DNA of 64,000 nucleotides from Venturia oleaginea (Eukaryota > Ascomycota > Dothideomycetes > Venturiales > Venturiaceae): the NCBI GenBank assembly GCA_013176395.1, contig JABMLP010000015.1, forward strand, positions 1,240,001-1,304,000, in the 5' to 3' direction. The position numbers were made by a program, and so were the translations under genes. Under the pieces are notes generated by a model that saw only the letters and a list, made by a program, of their open reading frames with translations, was not told the DNA's origin and made no database searches. How positions within the stretch are numbered: position 1 is the first letter of the stretch; the number at the start of each line of letters is the position of its first letter. This document shows positions 55,648 to 64,000 of the stretch, one piece after another.

Positions 55648-56735
55648 TCATTCCTTTACAGAGAACTTGAAAGCATCCTTCCGATCCAGGTAAACCACTT
55701 TTTCAGCCCATCCCGCATCATCTACGGCCTTCTTGAAATCAGATAACGGAGACAGAAATGCCTCGTAATCACTGCTTGATCAATTAGAAATATATGCACA
55801 ATCAGGGTCAGTCCTACTTGCTCGTAATGAATTGGTATCGTGATGTCTGGTTGGATCAATTGAACGAGCTTGATGCCTTGCTCGGCGTCCATAGTCACCA
55901 TAAGAAGTGGAATCGAGGGTGAAGGGATCGTGGTCCCACCGAGATGCATCAGCATGAGATCAATGTTCTGTCCCTTGTAGTGCTCAGGGATTTGTTTCAG
56001 TTCATCGATCAGAAGTGTGTCGCCAGAGATGTATATTCGATATCCATTGGTGAAAGACTCGTCTTCTCCGCCATCCTTGGTGTATCCGAACTCCAACATC
56101 CACCCATTGGTTGGCGGAACTGCGTGGAGAAGCTCGTTGACAACATTAAGCGGTCCAGGAGGGACATGCTTTCCTGGCATGCCCGTGACTTTAATGGCTG
56201 CTCTTTTGCCCTGCTTTAGATCGCCACCTTCAATATTAATAACACAACTCTCCCAAAAGTCCAAGTCCGTCACTGCATTGAATTTTTCTCCTTCTTCCTT
56301 TTGATCCACAAGACACTCTTTCGCATGCGGTGTCGTCACAATTGGGAGATCTCTTCGCAGACTGTCCTCAACTTTTTCGTCGAGATGATCAGCGTGGTAA
56401 TGCGATAAAAGCACCATATCTATCCTGGGTAGATGATACAGATCAACAGCTGGATTGGTACGACGAGTTGAAGTGACTCCTGGACCTAGATGAACGTGAT
56501 CCCCGGCATGGAGAAAATTTGGGTCCGTCATGAGACGAATGCCCGCCCATTCTAGGATTGTTGTGGCGGTCCCAACGAAGAAGAGGCTCGCATTTTCGTT
56601 GCCTGCACCTGTGGGATGGATTCTCGTCTCCTTTGCGGGAGGCAGAGAGTCCGGGAAGTTGGCATGATCGCGGGTAGGAGGTTTGGAAATGGATGGGTTG
56701 AGTGTGAGGTTCCTGTTGGAAACTTGAGAAGACAT
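55648..56735 (-). CDS. NAPE-PLD-like metallo-beta-lactamase-fold hydrolase
   Basis: Two exons (55822-56735, 55648-55771) give 345 residues. The metallo-beta-lactamase fold is clear: LFFVGTATTILEWAGIRLMT, DPNFLH, the zinc motif LLSHYHADHLDE (HxHxDH), VTGMPGKHVPPG, IYISGDTLL (metal Asp) and IPIHYDDYEAFLSPL (last metal His). This layout fits the N-acyl-phosphatidylethanolamine phospholipase D-like family (UlaG/RomA-type), although fungal members may act on other substrates. The HYDDYEAF motif is only recovered if the 50-nt intron at 55772-55821 uses a GCAAGT donor, a GC-AG intron; the nearby GTAGGA gives an immediate stop. Confidence 0.9.
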
Positions 56736-57640
56736 TTTGATATGCGAGAGTCTCTGATACAACAAAGAGGGAAGGAAACAGTCATTGTAAGATCAAGCTA
56801 CAAAAGACAGCTGCGGCAGTTCATGATGGATTCCTCACGTCACCATGTCCGCACGGAGGAGAGAAATGCAGGAGGCCTCTAACACGACCAATGAGTGGCA
56901 AAGGGAGAATGCCAATCAAACTCCACTCTGCTATGAGATGCCAATGGAAATGCCATAGAAGCAGATTCGTCTTGTTGATTCGATCAGCGTCGCCAGAAGT
57001 GAACGAGCAGCGATGTGAGTCTGTAGAGAGCTGTAGTACGATTGCTACGCTCACTCTTCACAGGCAACGAGGCATTGAAGTGATAATCCGACTGCGGTTC
57101 AGAGAGTGTATTGTACTGTGTTATGGAATTGAGAATGTACGTCTTGTTGATGGGATGTGGGATATGGATTCACCTCCCTGGAAGATCCTAGACAAGCGGA
57201 GAAACCTGCCTCTTCCGAGATCATCACGTGCATGGCTCAGGCTATCTCATTTGGACCGGTCAATGACACTCCAATTGGCAGGCCATTGAAAAACAGCACA
57301 CACAGCGAGAACTCAATTTTTGGAATTTACAGAAGTATCATCTAAGGATCATCAAAACACCTCTGCCAGTGGCCGCTCCGGCCTCTAGAGGCCATCGCGC
57401 GTCCCTCAGCGTCGATGAGATATCTCTAGAGTCGCCGTCGCGGCCACGGCAGAGCAAGCAGACGAATACATGAGCAAGCTACACGAACGATGCGTCCACC
57501 AAAGACAACAGCAACCATCTAGTCACTATCTCCCGGCTAGTCCATCACCCCAGATGACACTGCAACGCTCCGAGTCGACGAGTCACTGCTAGAACGGCAA
57601 TACCTTCAACACAACTCAAACACCAGACGCCCGGTGCGCA

Positions 57641-58385
57641 ACAATCGGCACCACACACCACTGCAACGACTAGACAACCTCTCCCAACGTCTTGGCAAAC
57701 CGTCCTGCTACAAGCTGTTGCCCAGAGCCTTGAGCCTCTCCCCAAACTGTTGCCTCCCAGTTATGGCATTGGCAAGAGTAGGTGCGCGACACAGTAAGTA
57801 GTAAGGACGCATAGAAGGAGCCTATTGGCGGCAAATCCCCTCCCTGTAAGCTAGCAGACGTAGCCTTGAGCCTCTCCCCAGACTGTTGCGTCCCAGTTAT
57901 GGCATTGGCAAGAGTAGGTGCGCGATATAGCAAGCAGGGAGAGCGACTAGCAGCAGATAGGCTCCGACTATAAGACGACAGGTCTACAACACAATCGGTG
58001 CGACACGATACGGCAGCTGCTAGAGAACCTCATCTACTATCGTCTCCGCAAACCGTCCTGCTGCAAGCTGATGTCCAGAGCCTTGAGCCTCTCCCCAAAC
58101 TGTTGCGTCCCAGTTATGGCATTGGCAAGAGTAGGTGCGCAACACAGTAAGCAGTAAGGACGTATAGAAGGAGCTTATTGGCGGCAAATCCCCTCCCTAC
58201 AAGCCAGCAGACGTAGCCTTGAGCCTCTCCCCAGACTGTTGCGTCCCAGTTATGGCAATTGGCAAGAGTAGGAGCGCGATATAGCAAGTAGGGAGAGCGA
58301 CTAGCAGCAGATAGGCTCCGACTATAAGACGGCAGGTCTATAGCACGATCGGCGCCATACAATACGGCAGCTACCAGACAGCCTC
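57641..58385. repeat. Tandem repeat of about 350 bp, two units plus part of a third
   Basis: Unit 1 runs 57641-57990, unit 2 57991-58344, and a third starts at about 58345. Each starts with a CAATCGG/CGATCGG-type sequence, contains CGTCCTGCT and the stretch GGCGGCAAATCCCCTCCCT, and ends with CGACTATAAGACGRCAGGTC. Inside each unit a module of about 60 bp (TTGAGCCTCTCCCC, TGTTGC..., ATTGGCAAGAGTAGG) is itself present twice, giving four copies in all. Units differ by scattered substitutions. Confidence 0.88.
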
Positions 58386-58664
58386 GTCCACGGGCATACC
58401 CGGAGTATCACACCCAAGCAGCGAAATCACGACTACGATGGTTACTATTGTCTCCAGCATCACACAACCAAATACACCGCCGCATAGGAATCTGGTGCAA
58501 GGCAACTTTCACAAGCAGAAACATACTTAGGGAACCCATTGGCCTTGAGGGATAAGGCGAAACAGATAGACAAGCTGAGCATTAGAGGGAGACTGTAGGT
58601 AGAAGGATAGCGAAACACGAGGCATTGCCTCTTGAGTCTACATAGCACAGATATACTAGCAGAA

Positions 58665-58710
58665 TAACCAGTATCTACAAGAGCCAGCGGGCATTTGGAG
58701 ATACTGGTTA
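58665..58710. repeat. 12-bp perfect hairpin
   Basis: TAACCAGTATCT at 58665-58676 and AGATACTGGTTA at 58699-58710 are exact reverse complements with a 22-nt loop, near the right end of the repeat-rich intergenic region. It may mark the end of an element or a terminator-like structure; neither is proven. Confidence 0.7.
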
Positions 58711-58993
58711 AGGGAAAAGAGGGAGGACGGAGGGGACAGCTGGTCTTGTTTCAGTGAACGGGGCGAAGTGGGGCGCGGTGGATTATATAATCTATCACGT
58801 GTCGGCTGTCTGATGAAGTCCTCCTAACCGGACATAGCTGCGTGATTAAGCGGCTGCAACCGAGTAGGATAAAATCAATCAATCAATCAATTGGCAGGCC
58901 ATTCTCTGCCCTACCCATCGTTCCCGAGACTGTTCGTAACGCTGGCAAGTATGAGAAGCCATCATTTGGTTTAGCCATTCGTATTCTCTCAAA

Positions 58994-61395
58994 ATGGCTC
59001 CCGGTGCAAGCAACCTCAAGAGAGGCCCAGTGAGTTTCCGGAGGCTGTCTGCGATGATATACAGCGCCTTTGCTAATGCTTCCGCACTAGCCAGCCTCTG
59101 TCGGTGAAGAAGCAAGTGAATTGAAGAAACCCAGACGTTCCGATCGTAACAAAGGAAATGATGCTTCCACGCCCATGAAAGGAGGTGCCCTGCCATCACC
59201 GCTCACCCATCTCGACTCGACTGCAACTGAGCACATCTACGACCACAGAGATGGAACTGTCACTCCCCCAAACCAGGAAGACCGAATCCCAAACTCCCAA
59301 TTTCGCACGCCGACTCGGAGTCATGGAAAAGCCTTCTCTCAGTCTTCGCCTCAGCAAGATACCCAGACCCAGGCCTTCTCGCAGTTCCTGCCACCTCTTG
59401 CATGGGCATACGAGGTGGAAGATGAAGAGGGCGAAGGAGTTTGGGGGTACCTGATTCCGTCGGATACTCGCGGTGGTGAAGAACTCTTGGTGCTCAAGCA
59501 GCGAAGCGCTTGTCCTATGCCAGACAAGCGCAACGATGGGGACTTCAAGAAAAAGGTGTCGAAGAATCGCTACGAGGAAGAAGAAAAGGCATATGAACAG
59601 ACGAAGATCAAGGGCAAAGCTTCAGGCGGCTACCTAATTGGCCGTCATCCCGAATGCGGTAGGCACCCGTCACACCGATCTTCTGCTGAGGCAAGCCAGG
59701 CTAATGTGGCGACTAGATCGGATTCTCGAAGCTCCCACCGTCAGTAATCGGCACTGTCTCTTTTTCCCTGAAAACAGTAGAGGAAAAACGATCGCTGTGC
59801 TGGAAGACATTTCCGGCAATGGCACTTTCGTCAACGATGCCATGGTTGGACGGAACAAGAGAAGAGAACTTCAAGATGGAGATGAGATAGCTATACTAGA
59901 TGAGGCGCGATTCGTTTTTCGATACCCTCGGAGTCGTGAGTCGAACGGCTTCAAGCAGCAGTACACAATACAGGAGCAGTTAGGCAAGGGACATTTTGCA
60001 AGTGTATACTTGTGTGTTGAGAAGTCCACGGGTACACGATATGCTGTCAAGAAATTTGAGAAGCGCTCGGGTCCTGGAGAGCGCAGTAAGGTTGAAGGTC
60101 TACAACAAGAAATTGCAGTTCTTATGGGAGTCAGTCATCCCAATCTGCTGTGCTTGAAGGACACTTTTGATGAAGATGATGGCGTATATCTAGTTTTGGA
60201 ATTGGCACCAGAAGGAGAATTGTTCAATTGGATCGTCATGAAGCAGAAACTAACTGAGGCCGAGTCACGGAAGGTGTTTGTGCAATTGTTTCAGGCAGTC
60301 AAGTATCTGGTAAGTCTTCCATTGATTTATACCCTCTCCATGTATTGTCTAACCCGATCTACTCAGCATGAACGCAACATCGTACACCGTGATATCAAGC
60401 CGGAAAACATCCTCCTCGAAGACAAGAACCTCACAATCAAACTCGCCGATTTCGGCCTGGCTAAGATCATCGGAGAAGAATCGTTCACAACGACTCTTTG
60501 CGGAACACCTTCATATGTTGCGCCCGAGATTCTACAATCCTCCAATCACCGTCGTTACACACGTGCTGTCGATGTATGGTCGCTCGGCGTGGTTCTTTAC
60601 ATCTGCCTATGTGGCTTCCCGCCATTCTCAGACGAGCTTTTCGATCCGCAGAACAATCCATACACGTTGGCACAGCAGATTTTAGGTGGCAGATTCGACT
60701 ACCCCAGTCCTTACTGGGATAGCGTTGGAGACCCAGCACTAGATTTGATCGACCGCATGTTGACAGTCGATCCAGATAAGCGCATAACTATCGAAGAATG
60801 CCTGGTGCATCCATGGACAACCGGAAATGAGATTCCTCCCACTCAGCTTGGAGCAAGCATGGCGTCGATGGATTCGACACATGGCTTGGTTGGCCAGTTC
60901 CAGTCCCAACTTGACTTCACCCGGAGAAAGCCAGTACGGGAACGGACGTTATTGAGCTCGCTTAACGATGTCGTGGTCGAAAAGGTGATCGATTTGAACC
61001 AAGAAGATGCGAGAGGGCAGTCGCAAACTCTGAAAGTCTACCAGAAGAATAAAGGCAAGAAAGGGACGCAAGGTACGATACCTATGCGTCAGGGCGATGG
61101 TGGCATGGTAACGCCTGACGCTGAGAGGGCAACACCACCATCGTCTGGGGATGATACAGTGGCCGGCATTGTCAAGAAAGCTGCAATTACCAAAAGCACC
61201 AAAGGCAAAAAAGGTGCCAAATCGAAGAACAAGAAAGAACCTTCTCCATCTCATAACCGTGCACCGGATGAGTTCATGATGATGGGTGGGAAAGGCGACC
61301 CGCCATTATTTGGTGATGAAGGCGGCTCTCGATATGTCGATCCCGAACAGGAGAAAGCTGTCAAAAAGGCCATTGACAAGAAGCGGAAGAAGTGA
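58994..61395 (+). CDS. Chk2/Cds1-type FHA checkpoint kinase
   Basis: Four exons (58994-59029, 59091-59658, 59717-60309, 60367-61395) encode 741 residues. An SQ/TQ-bearing N-terminal region (QSSPQQDTQTQAF) precedes one FHA domain (about 180-270: YLIGRHPECD, SNRHCLFF, DISGNGTFVN), split by the second intron. The kinase domain spans about 290-570: LGKGHFASVYLC, YAVKKF, HPNLLCLKD, VHRDIKPENILL, DFGLAKIIGEESFTTTLCGT, PSYVAPEIL and VDVWSLGVVLYICLCGFPPF. The C-terminus is basic with a likely nuclear localisation tail (DKKRKK). A single FHA domain before the kinase places it with Chk2/Cds1/PRD-4 rather than Rad53. It would act in DNA-damage signalling downstream of ATM/ATR. Confidence 0.95.
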
Positions 61396-62260
61396 TCGCG
61401 TAAAATAGGGGACAACGCCAGAGTGTTACCGGGGTGGGGGGTTTATCCATCGCACGCTCAGTGCTACCGATTTTAGGAGATGTCAATATGATGAATTGCG
61501 GTTTGAAGGACTGCGTGGGGCGGCGCGCCGTTGGCTGTTCAAGAGGGCTGTTCAAAATTTTGGACCAACTGGCTTACATGTGCCTATTCCGGCTCATCGG
61601 CCTATGTGGACACCTCGCACAATGCCCTTTGTAGCGTTTTTGTTTTGAGGGTCGAAATGAGATGGCGACTACAAGCGCCAGGGAAAATGGCGATTACGAT
61701 GATTAGGAGTTACTGGAGGGCCATTGTGGAAAATGAGACGTTGTTACGTATCTGTACATATACATTTCGCTCTCTTGGGGCTTGAGGGGCCCTACGATAT
61801 TTGCCCATGAATTCGTAACCGCGAATACATATTGATGTTACCAAAAACCCGGCAGTAATAGATCTCCACTTGGACGTTCATCGGCACCCACACATCCAAG
61901 CAGTGTCTGCAATCTGGCTGAGCTTCCGAGAGGAATTGCCGCGCGAGCTCTTGAGTATTTCAATTACACCCAGGAGTAGCCTACCCACTGGATAAGTGGA
62001 CCAAACAAAATCATATTGAGAACTACTCGGTTCGGCATCGACTTGCCTATCTGAGACGCAACTGCGCTATGATTGGTCAAATAACTAGCCAAGGGTAGCT
62101 ATCTAGAAGCTAAGCGGTTTCAAGGCCGAGGCCGACGATATCGGCTATCAGGTCCATCTTTCCTTTTATCTCCATCTGAAACTCCTTCCTTCCTTTGAAA
62201 CCTCCTTCATTTCGAATCTGTAAATACTGAGCATACAAACCTCCCCATTGCGACATCAAG
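61396..62260. other. Intergenic
   Basis: 865 bp between the checkpoint kinase and the ureohydrolase. No gene recognised; the leader just before 62261 is rich in C/T. Confidence 0.5.
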
Positions 62261-64000
62261 ATGCCCCCCCCCTCCCTCTCTCTCACGACCTTCGCCTCCC
62301 TCATCCTCGTAGCAGCCGCGCGCGATATCACCTTCCCACCCATCTCCCCACGATATGGCGCCCAACAATATCCAATCGTTGCCGCTCCACCTCCAGCGGG
62401 TCAAATCATAGGGGATGGACCGTTGGGTATGATGGGATATGGATTGACCACTTTTGCGAATTTACCCTATGTTTTCTGTCTGAGCGAGATGGCCAATCAG
62501 GACGTGGAGAAGTTTGATGTTGCGTTTTTGGGGGCGGGTTTTGATACGGTGAGTTTTTCTGAGTTTCTTAGGTCTTGAGAGGGGACTGGGTACGATTTTC
62601 TGGGATCTGGAAAGAGAAATTGTGGCATCGGTGGAGGAGTTTGTGAAGAGGGGTGTGAGAGGTTGAGATCCAAGGTCGGCTTGGACGATTTGTTGGAGTC
62701 TCGATCGCTGGAGCTTGCTCTCGATCACTTGATGTCAGGCAACCAATGGTAAGATGATTGTTCGATTAAATCGTCTCGGAATTCGCTCCTGTCGCTGGTT
62801 GGCGACGCTGCGTTTCGGATGGTCATGGTTGTTATGGGACAATAAGTGGCATGACGGGAATACCTTACCATACGAATGCATAGAGAAGGGCATATTTTCG
62901 ATTTGATATGAATTGTTCTAACAGCTATGTACAGGCAACAACGGGGAGACCAGGAGCTCGATTTGGCCCAGGGGGTATCAGACTCGGCTCGCGTAGAATA
63001 CATCCTGGTGGTTACAGCGTTTACACCGGTAAGTTCAAGCAAGCAACTTCTGTACCACCTCGATCTCTCGAACATGAATGAAGCAAAGCTCACGGACACG
63101 GTTCCGGCAGCACTGGGATTCATCGGGGATGCGAAGAGATATTTCAAATCAGAGGATGGATGCATATGGCTGCTGCATATGGCTGCTGCTGTGTTACCCA
63201 GTGCCATTTGTGCCCAGTCGGTGAGAAGTCGACTCATGAAATCGGAAAAGTCGATGCAAAATCGATCCACGTCGATTTGGCTTGACAAAGGGTTTTCGAG
63301 GTTTTCGCATCCTCGCTAACGACTATCGACAGGAAGAAATTCATTCGCTGAATGGGCAAAGGTAGTGGACTGTGGAGATGTACCTCTGACATTGCTAGTT
63401 TGTGATACTTTAAAAACCGAGGCAAGCGCAATAAACGTTAACAATGTCCAGGATAACACCATGGCTTTGAGGCAACTGGATGAGGCACATAAGGTATGTT
63501 TCGGAAATGAATTTCTATCCGACCTGGCCAAAGCAATAAGCTCAAGCCATCTTGTGTGACGCTAGGGTTGGATTGGTCTGAGCTTGTCTTCGAGAAAATT
63601 GTGATAACATGGGTACCACCAGATCATATCACATCGTTCGGCCAATTCGTCCGAGTACAGCACGCCCAGAATCATCACGCTCGGCGGTGACCATACAACA
63701 ACGCTCTCGGCTCTGCGGTCTACTTTCACGCATTGGGGCCCTGTCAGCGTTATCCATTTTGATTCTCACATCGGTATGTTCAGTCCCTGGAGGGAAGGTA
63801 GCATGAGCTGATGATGTATTGAAAAGATACGTGGGACCCTGCAGTTATAGGTGAGTAATCTGTATGCTTTGAAATGAGCAGGCTCTTGCTGACCAAATCG
63901 AAGGTGGTGGAATCTCCCATTACGCGTGAGCTGATCTCCCAGTCGTGGCCCGAACACTCAGGCTAATCAAGATAGGGGCGTCAACCATGGCACGTTCCTA
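62261..64000 (+). CDS. Secreted agmatinase-like ureohydrolase, partial at the window edge
   Basis: At least eight exons; the first is 62261-62548, the second 62935-63028 and the third begins at 63333. The gene continues beyond 64000. The ATG at 62261 starts a signal peptide (PPPSLSLTTFASLILVAAA). Ureohydrolase motifs appear in order: VAFLGAGFDT then ATTGRPGARFGPGGIRLGSR, VVDCGDVPLTLLDNTMALRQ, PRIITLGGDHTTTLSALRST (first Mn-binding His), VSVIHFDSHIDTWDPAVIGG (Mn ligands Asp, His, Asp) and GISHYAGVNHGTFL. Agmatinases and related enzymes split agmatine or guanidino compounds to urea. Two introns are long here (386 and 304 nt) against about 50 nt elsewhere. Substrate is not certain. Confidence 0.88.

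Larger units (their letters stand above)
56736..58993. other. Long intergenic region with tandem repeats
   Basis: 2.26 kb without a supported gene. Contains the repeat tract at 57641-58385, a hairpin at 58665-58710, a GGCCTCTAGAGGCC palindrome near 57380, and (CAAT)n near 58874. Open frames across the repeats have no known motif. Confidence 0.5.

Noticed and set aside
62725..63288. Minus-strand open frame of 187 codons across the ureohydrolase introns and second exon
   Set aside because: It is antisense to a well supported exon, lacks a known motif and has no splice or start support.
1..64000. Search for tRNA, 5S rRNA and CRISPR arrays
   Set aside because: A few GGTTCGA-like strings occur (for example near 45297), but no cloverleaf could be built around them; no spaced identical repeats of CRISPR type are present.

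Overview
This is a 64 kb piece of a filamentous ascomycete (Pezizomycotina) nuclear genome, probably Leotiomycetes-like, although the class is an inference from gene content only. Most coding genes are split by many short introns (about 45-65 nt) with GT...AG borders and TACTAAC/CTAAC/CTGAC-like branch sites. No operons, ribosome-binding sites, CRISPR arrays, tRNA or rRNA genes were seen. I rebuilt gene models by joining exons by hand and checked that the summed coding length is a multiple of three for all but two of the spliced genes (the SURNod19 gene and the ureohydrolase that runs off the window).

Layout. 0-5 kb: a 12-cysteine small secreted protein with a degenerate neighbour, then a secreted LVIVD/beta-propeller-like protein. 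5-11.4 kb: an ILM1-family ER membrane protein back to back with a membrane dipeptidase, an alpha/beta hydrolase and an MFS monocarboxylate-type transporter. 12-16 kb: one large gene joining a chromodomain, five CCCH zinc fingers and an unassigned C-terminal half. 16-24 kb: L-threonine aldolase with a mitochondrial-type leader, an EDEM-like GH47 protein with a PA domain, and trimethyllysine dioxygenase (carnitine synthesis). 24-25 kb: a broken coiled-coil gene and a small coiled-coil ORF. 25.5-37 kb: a SURNod19 secreted protein with tiny exons, phosphoserine phosphatase, a ribosomal L1-domain nucleolar protein, a small unknown protein and a 1,287-residue acidic nuclear-type protein. 38-48 kb: an RGS protein with membrane segments, a WW + PhoD-like phosphatase and a hybrid histidine kinase. 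49-52 kb: a minisatellite, an 8-cysteine small secreted protein and an intact-ended but frameshifted Tc1-type transposon. 53-64 kb: the Mediator kinase CDK8/Ssn3, an NAPE-PLD-like metallo-hydrolase with a GC-AG intron, a 1.4 kb tandem-repeat tract, a Chk2/Cds1-type checkpoint kinase, and a secreted agmatinase-like ureohydrolase running off the right edge.

The genes are mostly independent housekeeping, signalling and secreted functions. The accessory signals of interest are: a dispersed family of short palindromic elements (three copies), the chromodomain-CCCH gene, two cysteine-rich secreted proteins (candidate effectors), the transposon stopped by an 11-bp duplication, a coiled-coil pseudogene with RIP-like stop codons, and several microexons.
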